A stretch of 64,000 bases of DNA, from assembly GCF_014905135.1 (NCBI RefSeq), contig NZ_CP041406.1, positions 1,612,001 to 1,676,000 of the forward strand. Direction: 5' to 3'. This document shows, one piece after another, positions 16,487-29,982 of the stretch (position 1 is the first letter of the stretch; each line of letters opens with the position of its first letter). Below the pieces are notes generated by a model. That model was not told where the DNA came from and searched no databases. It worked only from the letters and a program-made list of their open reading frames with translations. The stretch is from Sulfurimonas paralvinellae (GTDB lineage Bacteria > Campylobacterota > Campylobacteria > Campylobacterales > Sulfurimonadaceae). The position numbers and the translations under genes are program-made.

Positions 16487-17722
16487 ATGAATAAATTTGA
16501 AAACTATTGTACAGACTTTGTACAGAGAGTTGGCGCTAAAGAAGGTGCCATCTCTCCTGCAATCACATCATCAGCATCTTTTGCCTATGGCTCACCTGAA
16601 ACGGCAGAAGGGATATTTAACGGCAGTGTAAAAAAACCTCTCTACTCACGCATGGGAAATCCGACGACAGCAAAACTCGAATCCATCATGGCTAAAATGG
16701 ACGGCGGAATCGGTGCTGTTGCAACAAGTTCAGGAATGGGTGCAACAACTCTTGCCTGTATGTCTCTTCTTGCTTCCGGTGATGAGATCATCAGTGTCGG
16801 CGGGCTTTTTGGAGGCACATATTCACTTTTTAACGAAACACTTTCACGCTTTGGTATTAACACATCTTTTTTCGATGTAGATGAATTTGAAGCTATAGAA
16901 AATACCATTACCGATAATACAAAAATAATCTTTTTAGAGAGTGTCGGCAATCCAAACATGTGCCTGCCTGATATCAAACGCATTGCAAATATAGCGAATA
17001 AACATGGCGTCGCGCTTATCATTGACAATACCATAACGCCTTTAAGTATCACTCCTTTGGAACTTGGCGCTGATATTGTTGTTTATTCAACAACAAAAAT
17101 CATTGCAGGAAATTCATCTGCACTTGGTGGCTGCGCCGTCTTTCGAGCCATAAATGATGATGCTGACAAATTTAAAACACAGCGTTATGCTTTTTTAGAG
17201 AAATTTATAAAAAATGCAGGCAGCATGGCCCTCATTCCAAATGCAAAAAAACGCGCATTGCGTGACTTTGGTATGAGTGCAAATGCTCACGCAAGCTACC
17301 AGACAATGCTTGGACTCGAAACACTGCCGTTGCGTCTGCCGAGAATCGTTCAAAGTGTTGAGACGATCGTAAAGGCTTTAGATGCACAAGGGTTACATAT
17401 CAATCATCCTGTGCTTGCTTCACACCCACACCATGCACGATACAATGAGAGTTTTCCAAACGGATGCGGAACACTCTTTACAGTCGATATGGGTTCACAA
17501 GCCAGAGCGTATGACTTTTTAAGAAAAACCAAACTTGCAACCATAACAGCAAACATCGGTGATTCTCGCACGCTGGCACTCCATATGGCTTCCACTATTT
17601 ACAGTGATTTCGATCAGGAAACACGAAAGTTTCTCGGCATTACAGACGGACTTATCCGTGTCTCTGTAGGGCTGGAAAATCCTCAGGACATCATAGATGA
17701 TTTTATAAAGGCGGCAGAGTAA
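16487..17722 (+). CDS. Cys/Met metabolism PLP-dependent enzyme (O-acetylhomoserine sulfhydrylase-like)
   Basis: A 411-residue trans-sulfuration family enzyme. Motifs are PLYSRMGNPTTAKLE, SSGMGATTLA (phosphate-binding loop), ESVGNPNMCLPDI, IIDNTITPLS (Asp contacting PLP nitrogen), the PLP-lysine in YSTTKIIAGNSSALGG, and the C-terminal ISVGLENPQDIIDDF. Members make homocysteine from O-acetylhomoserine and sulfide, or act as cystathionine or methionine lyases. Length and the SAGNSSALGG-like loop favour the O-acetylhomoserine group, but specificity is not decided. It overlaps the clpS start by one nt (TAATG). Confidence 0.78.
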   Translation: MNKFENYCTDFVQRVGAKEGAISPAITSSASFAYGSPETAEGIFNGSVKKPLYSRMGNPTTAKLESIMAKMDGGIGAVATSSGMGATTLACMSLLASGDEIISVGGLFGGTYSLFNETLSRFGINTSFFDVDEFEAIENTITDNTKIIFLESVGNPNMCLPDIKRIANIANKHGVALIIDNTITPLSITPLELGADIVVYSTTKIIAGNSSALGGCAVFRAINDDADKFKTQRYAFLEKFIKNAGSMALIPNAKKRALRDFGMSANAHASYQTMLGLETLPLRLPRIVQSVETIVKALDAQGLHINHPVLASHPHHARYNESFPNGCGTLFTVDMGSQARAYDFLRKTKLATITANIGDSRTLALHMASTIYSDFDQETRKFLGITDGLIRVSVGLENPQDIIDDFIKAAE

Positions 17723-18021
17723 TGGCTACAAAAACAGATTATGAACTCCATGAAGAGACCTCTTTAAAACATCCAAAAAAGTACAAAGTCTATCTTCTCA
17801 ATGACGACTATACTTCTATGGAATTCGTTGTGGACATCTTAATGAGTATCTTTCACAAAAGTTATGAAGAGGCGGAAGCTATCATGCTTGCTGTTCACAA
17901 ACATGAACGAGGTCTTTGTGGTGTATATACGCATGAAATAGCCGAAACAAAAGTGATGCAGGTAAGCAGACGTGCCAAAGAGAGCGGTTTTCCTTTAAAA
18001 GCCACAATGGAAGAGGAGTAG
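17722..18021 (+). CDS. clpS: ClpS, N-degron adaptor of ClpAP
   Basis: Recognises proteins with N-terminal Leu, Phe, Trp or Tyr and delivers them to ClpA. The 99 residues contain the conserved core KYKVYLLNDDYTSMEFVVDIL and the HKHERGLCGVYTHEIAETKV segment. The Asn-Asp pair in LLNDDYT and the His of the second segment shape the N-end pocket. It is followed three nt later by clpA and then by aat, so adaptor, unfoldase and the enzyme that makes its degrons lie together. Confidence 0.96.
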   Translation: MATKTDYELHEETSLKHPKKYKVYLLNDDYTSMEFVVDILMSIFHKSYEEAEAIMLAVHKHERGLCGVYTHEIAETKVMQVSRRAKESGFPLKATMEEE

Positions 18022-18024
18022 CAG

Positions 18025-20226
18025 ATGATTAGTCCCACACTCAATGACATTTTTCAAAAATCGATTCTTTTTGCAAAACAGTTACACCACGAATATCTCA
18101 CAATAGAACATGTCTTTTATCTTTTACTCAGTTCAAGCGAAGGTGCAGCTATCATTGAAGCCTGTGGCGGCGATACACAAAAGATGAAAGATGAACTGGC
18201 GAATTATATTAAAGAAAATATAGAAACACTCCCTCAAAATATTGAGCAAGATCCCTATGAAAGTGTTGCACTTTCTCGCCTCATTGACAATATGGTACGT
18301 CATATTCAATCCGCGGGACAGACGAGTGCCGATGTAGGCGATCTGCTTGCAGCGCTCTATGAAGAAGAGCACACCTTTGCCTATATGCTGCTCAACGAGT
18401 ACCACATCTCACGTCTTGATATCTTGGAGATCATATCACATTCCGACATCAAAACTACTGCCAATGACAAAGAAAGCAATCTAGACAAATATGCCGTAAA
18501 TCTTTTAGAAAAAGCACGAGAAGGCAAAATCGACCCTGTTATCGGCAGAGATAAAGAGATAAAACGTGTCACACAGATACTCTGCAGACGTAAGAAAAAC
18601 AATCCTATCTTGGTTGGAGAACCGGGCGTAGGAAAAACTGCTATTGCAGAAGGCTTGGCGTTGCGTATAGTCGCACAGGATGTTCCTGATATTATTCAAG
18701 ATTCAGAGCTTTATGCGCTCGATCTTGGAGCAATGCTTGCAGGCACCAAGTACAGAGGCGATTTTGAAAAAAGATTAAAAGGCGTTATGGATGAGATAAA
18801 ACTCATTCCTAATGCTATTTTATTCATTGATGAAATCCACACACTCATCGGTGCAGGCAGTACAAGCGGCTCTATGGATGCAGCGAACCAGCTTAAACCC
18901 GCTCTTGCCTCTGGTGAGATAAAATGCATGGGAGCAACAACTTTTTCTGAGTACCGCAACAGTTTTGAAAAAGACAAAGCTTTGAGCAGAAGATTTTCAA
19001 AAGTGGATATCAATGAACCTTCCAATGAAGTCAGTTATAAGATTCTCAAAGGTCTGCAAAACAAATATGAAAAGCACCATAGCGTAAAATATACCAACAA
19101 AGCCCTCAAATCTGCCGTTGATCTCTCAAAACGCTATATTACAGATAGATTTCTTCCCGATAAAGCCATAGATCTCATCGATGAAACAGCAGCTTCTTTT
19201 CATCTTAAAAAGAATAAACGCGTCAAAGTCAGTGCAGCTGATATTCAAAAAACGATCGCATCTATTGTCGGCATATCCAACAGAAAAATGAACAATGACG
19301 AGACAGAAGCACTTAAAAATCTTGAAAGTGATCTCAAATCCCGTGTAATAGGTCAAGATCAGGCAGTTCAAGCCGTTGCTCAGGCCATAAAAATATCAAA
19401 AGCCGGACTTACACCACAAAACAAACCAATTGCATCCTTTCTTTTTTCAGGGCCAACCGGTGCTGGAAAGACTGAACTTGCCATTGCACTCAGTGATACA
19501 CTTGGCATTCATTTTGAGAAATTTGACATGAGTGAATACATGGAGAAACATGCACTCTCACGTCTTGTAGGAGCACCTCCCGGTTATGTCGGTTTTGAAC
19601 AGGGTGGGCTGTTGACAGAAGCCATTAAAAAACATCCTTATACGGTTCTCTTACTCGATGAAATCGAAAAAGCCCATCCAGATCTTGTCAATATTCTTCT
19701 TCAGATTATGGACAGTGCAACACTCACGGACAACAATGGATACAAAGCTGATTTTCAAAATGTTATCCTTATCTTGACATCCAATATTGGAGCAACAGCG
19801 CGTAATGTTATGGGCTTCAATAAAGATGATTCACTCTCTTCTAACGAAGAACTCAAAGCATTCTTCACGCCGGAATTTAGAAACAGACTTGATGCCATCG
19901 TTGACTTTCAACAGTTAAGTCATGATACAGTCAAAGGAATCGTTTATAAATTCATCAATGAACTAAATGCAGAACTAAAAGCGAAAAAGATAAATGTATA
20001 CCTTAATGATGAAAGTGCTGAATTTATAGCCAATAAAGCCTATTCAAAAGAGATGGGAGCGCGGCCTATAAAACGCTATATTCAAGACAATATTACCAAT
20101 AAACTGAGTGATGAAATTCTTTTTGGCAAGCTCAAAGATGGCGGTAGCGTAGAAGTCAATATCATTGATAATAAACTTGAACTAGATTTTCAAGAGCACC
20201 AACGTGTACCTACCACAACTGAATAA
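18025..20226 (+). CDS. clpA: ATP-dependent Clp protease ATP-binding subunit ClpA
   Basis: AAA+ unfoldase that feeds substrates to ClpP. At 733 residues it has the N-domain (about 1-145), D1 with Walker A GEPGVGKT and Walker [10 protein letters not shown], and D2 with Walker A GPTGAGKT and Walker [11 protein letters not shown]. The [16 protein letters not shown] pore-region segment is typical of ClpA. A ClpP-binding loop is expected in D2; the exact triplet is not obvious to me. RBS GAGGAG precedes ATG 18025. The 3' end overlaps aat by 23 nt. clpP is not in the window. Confidence 0.96.
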   Translation: MISPTLNDIFQKSILFAKQLHHEYLTIEHVFYLLLSSSEGAAIIEACGGDTQKMKDELANYIKENIETLPQNIEQDPYESVALSRLIDNMVRHIQSAGQTSADVGDLLAALYEEEHTFAYMLLNEYHISRLDILEIISHSDIKTTANDKESNLDKYAVNLLEKAREGKIDPVIGRDKEIKRVTQILCRRKKNNPILVGEPGVGKTAIAEGLALRIVAQDVPDIIQDSELYALDLGAMLAGTKYRGDFEKRLKGVMDEIKLIPNAILFIDEIHTLIGAGSTSGSMDAANQLKPALASGEIKCMGATTFSEYRNSFEKDKALSRRFSKVDINEPSNEVSYKILKGLQNKYEKHHSVKYTNKALKSAVDLSKRYITDRFLPDKAIDLIDETAASFHLKKNKRVKVSAADIQKTIASIVGISNRKMNNDETEALKNLESDLKSRVIGQDQAVQAVAQAIKISKAGLTPQNKPIASFLFSGPTGAGKTELAIALSDTLGIHFEKFDMSEYMEKHALSRLVGAPPGYVGFEQGGLLTEAIKKHPYTVLLLDEIEKAHPDLVNILLQIMDSATLTDNNGYKADFQNVILILTSNIGATARNVMGFNKDDSLSSNEELKAFFTPEFRNRLDAIVDFQQLSHDTVKGIVYKFINELNAELKAKKINVYLNDESAEFIANKAYSKEMGARPIKRYIQDNITNKLSDEILFGKLKDGGSVEVNIIDNKLELDFQEHQRVPTTTE

Positions 20227-20896
20227 ACACTCCCTGACCTTTCCAGATCCAAGAGATGCTAATGAAGACGGCATTGTAGCTTGGGGAGGAGATCTCAATC
20301 CTTCAAGACTGATCCGTGCCTATCAAAACGGTATCTTCCCCTGGTACTCCCATCAAGACCCTATTCTATGGTGGTCAACAGACCCAAGACTTATCATGGA
20401 ACTTGATGATTTTAAACTCTCTAAATCACTTAGAAAAAGCATGAAAAAGTTCAGCTATGCTTTTGATAAGAATTTTACTCAAGTCATGCAAAATTGTGCC
20501 ACAACACCAAGAAAAGGACAGCAGGGCTCTTGGATAAACGATGAACTCATAGAATCATTTGAAATACTCCATGGGATGGGAATAGCTCATAGTGTTGAAA
20601 CGTATAATAAAGAAGGAGAATTGGTAGGCGGACTTTATGGTTTGGTAATTGGCAGAGTATTTTGCGGAGAATCAATGTTTGCTCATCAAAGTGATGCATC
20701 AAAAGCTGCTTATGCTGTTCTTGTCAGACATTTAAAAGATTGGGGATATGATTTTATAGATTGTCAAGTACCTACAGAGCATCTCTTAAGTTTAGGTGCA
20801 AAAGAGGTGGCAAGAGAATATTTTTTAATGCGTTTGGAAAAAGTCAATATGGATATAATTAAAAATAGTTGGGAAATTAATAGTTTATTGATATAA
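20204..20896 (+). CDS. aat: Leucyl/phenylalanyl-tRNA-protein transferase
   Basis: Adds Leu or Phe from aminoacyl-tRNA to proteins with N-terminal Arg or Lys, creating the degron read by ClpS. The start is a GTG inside clpA (23-nt overlap). Motifs are VAWGGDLNPSRLIRAYQNGIFPWYS, WWSTDPRLIMEL, GQQGSWINDELIESFEILHGMGIAHSVE, GGLYGLVIGRVFCGESMF and FIDCQVPTEHL. The 230 residues are full length. It is last in the run; the 5S rRNA 3' end converges 25 bp downstream. Confidence 0.95.
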   Translation: MYLPQLNKHSLTFPDPRDANEDGIVAWGGDLNPSRLIRAYQNGIFPWYSHQDPILWWSTDPRLIMELDDFKLSKSLRKSMKKFSYAFDKNFTQVMQNCATTPRKGQQGSWINDELIESFEILHGMGIAHSVETYNKEGELVGGLYGLVIGRVFCGESMFAHQSDASKAAYAVLVRHLKDWGYDFIDCQVPTEHLLSLGAKEVAREYFLMRLEKVNMDIIKNSWEINSLLI

Positions 20897-20921
20897 ATAA
20901 AAGCAGAAAGAAATTGATCAA

Positions 20922-21036
20922 CTAGGCAGCGACCTACATTCCCACACCTGAAAGATGCAGTATTATCAGCGATGAGAGGCTTAGCTTCTGGGTTCGGAAT
21001 GGGACCAGGCGTTTCCCTCTCTCTATAGCCACCTAG
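20922..21036 (-). rRNA. rrf: 5S ribosomal RNA
   Basis: Closing stem CTAGGTGGC at the 5' side pairs with GTCGCTGCCTAG at the 3' side, and the conserved CCCATTCCGAACCCAGAAG core lies between. It is last in the rRNA operon. Ends are estimated to within a few nt. Confidence 0.95.
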
Positions 21037-21284
21037 ACAAGATCAAGTATAAATTCATTGGAGTAATGAACTTATATTTGACCTTGAAGGATCATAAGAG
21101 TTGAAGTAACTCATTAAATATCAATCGTTCTGCGGCTAAACCGCGATACCCCCGTTGCTAAAGCATAAGTGGGGTAAAAGTCAACATACTAAAGAACTTG
21201 TTTCAAGATTCTTCTTATTTGTGTAATCTATTCGTACACTAAATAAGGTAGTGAAGCAACAGCGTTCGTAAGAACATAAAAAAA
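21037..21284. other. 23S-5S spacer
   Basis: No tRNA or gene. It holds inverted repeats such as TACCCCC/GGGGTA around 21148-21177, consistent with rRNA processing stems. Confidence 0.5.
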
Positions 21285-24180
<2,896 letters not shown>

Positions 24181-24332
24181 ACCTTATTTAATGTACTATC
24201 TCTAATACAACAAACAAGATTGAATGAATCCATTTTTTTGTAGTTATTTAGTTTATAATTAAATCTCTTTAATTATATGTTGTTGACTTTAACAATTGTA
24301 ATTTAATGAACATAAAAAGTTTAATTTTTATA

Positions 24333-24408
24333 TGGTGGAGAATAGCGGGATCGAACCGCTGACCTCCTGCGTGCAAGGCAGGCGCTCTCCCAGCTGAGCT
24401 AATTCCCC
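24333..24408 (-). tRNA. tRNA-Ala (anticodon UGC) in the 16S-23S spacer
   Basis: Acceptor GGGGAAT/ATTCTCC, anticodon loop TTGCACG (UGC), T-arm GGTTCGATCC and encoded CCA. It is the only tRNA of the spacer: the 152 bp between it and the 23S gene contain no tRNA-Ile. Confidence 0.96.
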
Positions 24409-24451
24409 ATAACTGTAAAACTTTTTGTAGTGATTATGTCAAATGAACACA

Positions 24452-24492
24452 GATCACTGAAAACTAAGCAAGCAAGCAGACTGAAGTAACTA
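24452..24492 (-). other. 16S processing stem, 3' arm
   Basis: GATCACTGAAAACTAAGCAA (24452-24471) and AGACTGAAGTAACT nearby are complementary, with single changes, to 26283-26322. This pairs the flanks of the 16S gene, as in RNase III processing stems. Confidence 0.7.
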
Positions 24493-24553
24493 ATATCTCT
24501 GTGAGATTCTTTTGTGTTGAGCCGATCAAACGAATGATCGCTCTTTACTCTAG

Positions 24554-26075
<1,522 letters not shown>

Positions 26076-26433
26076 TTTATGAAAAGATAAATAAATTTAA
26101 TTACTGATCTTTGCCCAAGATTTAAAAATCATTGGCTTTGTTAAGACATTAAGAGTGCTTAAGCTCTTAATGAATATAGTTATCTATTACTATAGGGAAA
26201 CTAACTATATCAATAGCTAGAATTCAAATAGAATAGACGGTTGTTGTTTTATTAGTTATTTCTAAATAAGATTTAACTGATAGTTACATCAGTCTCTCTT
26301 ACTTGCTTAGTTTTCAATGATCTCAAACTGATTCAAGCGGCTTCAACTCGAAGTCTCTCTAGGCCTTTAAACAAGGTCTCTCTGTTTGTGGATGGGAATT
26401 ATAGGGAAAAACAACTTAATATTTTATTAATTT
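26076..26433 (-). promoter_or_regulatory. rRNA operon leader and promoter
   Basis: No gene. A minus-strand -10 TATAAT lies at 26403-26398 in TTCCCTATAATTCCC. The leader has three AGAGAGAC repeats and the 5' arm of the 16S processing stem (26283-26322). The promoter sits only 31 bp past the stop of the upstream co-directional peptidase gene. Confidence 0.6.
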
Positions 26434-29022
26434 CTAGACATTAATTTCAATAATAGTCGGTTCTGAAAAATTCGGTACATCATCATAAGAGAAAACAGCA
26501 TAATACTTGTGTACTTCTCTATCACCGAAGCTGTCATAAGTATAATTATCTTTACCTCCATAGAGTTTTTGTCCATCATATGGAGAACATGGAACCTTAA
26601 AAGGATTCTTCACGACAATTACACCTTGAAAACCTTCATCTTCAGGGTTATCCCACTCTAACTTCACAACACCGTTTTCGAAACTTGTTCGAAGATTCTC
26701 TACCTGCTTTGGAGGATTTTTACGTTTCTTTATATAGTGTAGCGCCAATTGAGGTCTGTTTTCACGTTTTGAATCCAGCCAGCTTACGTATTCGGAATTG
26801 ACACTCTCTTTATGTGTCGAAGCTGAGATAACGAACAGAACTTTTTTCATTATTTTATGGATCTCTATCATCTCATTGATCGCAAACCTGTCAAAAACAA
26901 AGCGCTGCTGCCTCGAATCTTCTAAATCTGACAGACTAACATCATAGCCTATACGTTCAATTACATTTCGATTTTTAATTTTATCATAGGTTATGTCACC
27001 ATCTATCGGTTCAACCATCTCAATATGAAAACGTAAACTTTTACTTGTTGAAACAATCTTTTGTGCTTCAAGTTCTATGTATGCTTTAGAGACGACAATA
27101 TTATCTGTATCTGGTAAATTTGTAAGATCAAACTCCATACAGGCGTATTTTTGTAAAGAGTTTTTATCGTAGCCTGCATTGAGTGCCGTATCTTTTAAAT
27201 TATCTTCATTAATTGTGAATTCAGAACTCGAAAGCAAGTCAAGTTTTGCTTCATCTATAGTATAAGAGATATCGAGCTTAGGTCTGTATGTAAGACCACC
27301 GCTGAATTTTCCATAACCGATATCCCACTGCATCAGTTGCGATGAACGATCAAGAGGCAATGATGTCGGTCCCTGCATTTTAAAGTAAGCTTCTCTGCGT
27401 TTGAGTGATTTTTGCAAAACTGCTATCTCCTGTGCAGCGAATTTATACGTTCTCCAAATCCCCTGTGAGAGTTGTGAAGAGGCTGTCGGTCTATCAATGA
27501 ATGAGAGCATTTTTGCATTTTTTATATCTTCAAAACGATCTATCTTCTCAATCGTGCGCTCATCCATCTGTCCGACTCGCCACTCTCCATAGCGTTCAAC
27601 CTGAACTGCTACACGGTTCATCGGATAAAAAGAGATCTTTGCTTCTGTAATAATTGCATTTTCAGGAATTGTCTGTAATGAAAATCCTGCAACTCCGAGA
27701 CATTCCCCTTTTTTCTCCGAAATTCCGACAAACAGAGAGTTATTACCAAAATGCTCTGCATTCTTCTTTGTTTTTTCGCCTACATAACCTATTTTTGAAG
27801 CAACCGGATAGAGGATTTTTGAGAACATGCTTTCTGCAGGCTTTGTGCGCACACCTACCATCTGTCCAAATGGTGACTTAATAGATCTATCTTTACATAC
27901 TGCGCGAATGTAATAATAGTAGTTCGTTGCTGATTTTAGATTTCTATCAGTGAAAGTTTTTAACTTTGTCATTCCTATTCTATTGGAAGCCTGTGCAAAA
28001 CCTTTTTTCTTTGTTGAGCGATAAATTTCAAAAAATATTGTTTCATCATCAATATAATCCCATTCCAGAGTAATCTCTTTTGATGCTATTGTCGTTGCAC
28101 AGAAATCTTCTACTCGTGGAAGGACATTGACTTTATTGTAATTTTTCACTTCAGAGAGCGCCATCATAAGTGCAGGAATATTTTCATCGATATGTTCACT
28201 CATGTGCTCAAGATAATCACTGATATTTCTAGTTCCGACTTCCGCAACAAGAGCAAGGGCTCCACGTGAATAGTAAAATTCTCTTCCACTTCCTGAAATA
28301 AGATGTACAGGAGGTTTTCCCATATGAACACCATATTCACGACCAGATTCTTTGCGAATCTCTTCAGCCATATTCGAAGCCAGGATATTCAGGTCAATAG
28401 CATCTTCGGCATCTTCATGAATAAAATTGTGAGCGGGAAAGAAAACATTTCCCTGTGAGTGATAATCGAGGGCTATAGTGATATTTTCATGTGAGACAAA
28501 AAAATCTCTCAGTGCTCGCGTTTCAGGCTCAGAAAAAGGTTCCGGTCCAGAATAGACATTTGATGTATAATTTTTATTTGGAGCATAACCGATACTAAAG
28601 TTTCTGTTCAAATCTACACCATAGCTTCCATCAGGGTTTTTACGACGATTCTTTCTCCAAAATGAGAAGTGATTGCGTGAGTATTCAAAACCATCAGGAT
28701 TCGCACACGGCACCATATAGAGTGTTGTGCTGTCTAAAATTGCATTGAGTTGCGGATCATAATCAATATGATCTATAATGTATTGCGCAAAGGAGAGCGA
28801 AAGTTCTATACCTATCCATTCTCTAGCGTGAATTGTTCCGGTATAAAAAAGTGCCGGCTTCTCTTGATGCGTAGCAATCTCTTTTGTAATGGTAACAGCG
28901 ATAATGTCTCTTTCTTCCCATGTCTTTCCAATGGTTTGTACTTTAAAAAGATCCGGGTTTGATTTTTGTGCTGCTTTAAAAAAGTCTACACACTCATCAT
29001 AAGAGCTATATTGTTGTCTCAA
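26434..29022 (-). CDS. Large M14 zinc carboxypeptidase with FN3 and beta-sandwich C-terminal domains
   Basis: 862 residues. The N-terminal ~300 form an M14 carboxypeptidase: zinc ligands His65, Glu68 (TIHAREW) and His188 (LDYHSQG), substrate-binding Arg140 in DLNRN and catalytic Glu261 in VAEVGTRN. A fibronectin type III domain follows (about 305-395, TTIASKEITLEWDYIDDETIFFEIYRS). Two DNRLRE-like beta domains come next (IITEAKISFY and VVSKAYIELEA are typical strands), and a second FN3-like end (GVVKLEWDNPEDEGFQGV). No signal peptide is visible, which is odd for this domain mix. It is the last gene of an M20, ATP-grasp, M14 operon. Substrate unknown. Confidence 0.85.
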   Translation of the reverse strand: MRQQYSSYDECVDFFKAAQKSNPDLFKVQTIGKTWEERDIIAVTITKEIATHQEKPALFYTGTIHAREWIGIELSLSFAQYIIDHIDYDPQLNAILDSTTLYMVPCANPDGFEYSRNHFSFWRKNRRKNPDGSYGVDLNRNFSIGYAPNKNYTSNVYSGPEPFSEPETRALRDFFVSHENITIALDYHSQGNVFFPAHNFIHEDAEDAIDLNILASNMAEEIRKESGREYGVHMGKPPVHLISGSGREFYYSRGALALVAEVGTRNISDYLEHMSEHIDENIPALMMALSEVKNYNKVNVLPRVEDFCATTIASKEITLEWDYIDDETIFFEIYRSTKKKGFAQASNRIGMTKLKTFTDRNLKSATNYYYYIRAVCKDRSIKSPFGQMVGVRTKPAESMFSKILYPVASKIGYVGEKTKKNAEHFGNNSLFVGISEKKGECLGVAGFSLQTIPENAIITEAKISFYPMNRVAVQVERYGEWRVGQMDERTIEKIDRFEDIKNAKMLSFIDRPTASSQLSQGIWRTYKFAAQEIAVLQKSLKRREAYFKMQGPTSLPLDRSSQLMQWDIGYGKFSGGLTYRPKLDISYTIDEAKLDLLSSSEFTINEDNLKDTALNAGYDKNSLQKYACMEFDLTNLPDTDNIVVSKAYIELEAQKIVSTSKSLRFHIEMVEPIDGDITYDKIKNRNVIERIGYDVSLSDLEDSRQQRFVFDRFAINEMIEIHKIMKKVLFVISASTHKESVNSEYVSWLDSKRENRPQLALHYIKKRKNPPKQVENLRTSFENGVVKLEWDNPEDEGFQGVIVVKNPFKVPCSPYDGQKLYGGKDNYTYDSFGDREVHKYYAVFSYDDVPNFSEPTIIEINV

Positions 29023-29056
29023 TGTTTTACCTTAAAATTTTTTTGAAATAATACTC

Positions 29057-29977
29057 TTACTTCGTTTTTCTGTCAATTAAATCCACAATTAAATCGATTT
29101 TTTTACTGTTGAAGTTTAATCCCATTTTTTCCTGTTCAGGTGTAGCAAAAGCTGGTATGCCGTTTACTTCCAAAACAACATACTCCTCTTTTTCTCGGTC
29201 ATAGATAATATCTACACCGCCGATATCCACTCCGGTAGCTTTACAGGCACGCATTGCTACATCAATGATTTCATCATTGGCCTCACGCATAAAGACAGAA
29301 CCGCCGCTTGTAACATTTGTGCGCCAATCAGTTCCACTCGCTTTTCTGCCATAGCAAGATACAAATTCACCATCCACAATGTCTACACGAAAATCGGTAT
29401 TGTCATAATCAATAAACTTCTCAACATAGAAAAATCGTAAATCCATTTGATTTAAAAACGGCATCAGCATATCAAGATTGGCTTCATTTTCGATTTTTGT
29501 CAATCCGACACCACCCCAGCCATCAGTTGGTTTATAAACCATTTTATCCCATTTTTTGATGATCTTTTTAAGTTCATGACCATCATCACGGTGACACAGT
29601 TTATAATCAGGTGTTTTTATTCCATTATTTCTCAAAACAAAAGATGTATGAAATTTATCTTCCGTCAAAGCAAAAGCATCATATGAGTTTATCATCGGGA
29701 TGATACGGTTAAGAGCTTGATAGAGATACATTTGATACTGTGTCTGTTCTCCCGCATTATAAGAGAAAAAGAGATCAAGTTTATCAAGTTTAATGCCACT
29801 GTTTTCTTTACCATGGTAAATAATATGGCCATTTTTCGCTATTGCATGGCGTAAGTTTAAATCATTCACCACATCAATATCTCTCTCTTTGAGCTGTTTT
29901 ATGATTTTTTTTCCTATCTTATCACCGCCGCCATTTCTATAAAGCCACATCCCGATCGTTCTTTTATCCATTTTCAT
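29057..29977 (-). CDS. RimK-like ATP-grasp ligase
   Basis: 306 residues with the ATP-grasp plan. An N-terminal pre-ATP domain is followed by KMVYKPTDGWGGVGLTKIE (ATP-binding loop), FYVEKFIDYDNTDFRVDIVDGEFV, the AT-grasp glycine loop NVTSGGSVFM and the metal-binding end GVDIIYDREKEEYVVLEVNGIPAF. RimK-type enzymes join an amino acid to a carboxylate through an acyl phosphate (glutamylation, lysine or peptide ligation). It lies between two carboxypeptidase-type genes with 5 and 34 nt spacing, implying that one pathway builds and trims an amide or isopeptide bond. Substrates cannot be read from sequence. Confidence 0.8.
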   Translation of the reverse strand: MKMDKRTIGMWLYRNGGGDKIGKKIIKQLKERDIDVVNDLNLRHAIAKNGHIIYHGKENSGIKLDKLDLFFSYNAGEQTQYQMYLYQALNRIIPMINSYDAFALTEDKFHTSFVLRNNGIKTPDYKLCHRDDGHELKKIIKKWDKMVYKPTDGWGGVGLTKIENEANLDMLMPFLNQMDLRFFYVEKFIDYDNTDFRVDIVDGEFVSCYGRKASGTDWRTNVTSGGSVFMREANDEIIDVAMRACKATGVDIGGVDIIYDREKEEYVVLEVNGIPAFATPEQEKMGLNFNSKKIDLIVDLIDRKTK

Positions 29978-29982
29978 TTCTC

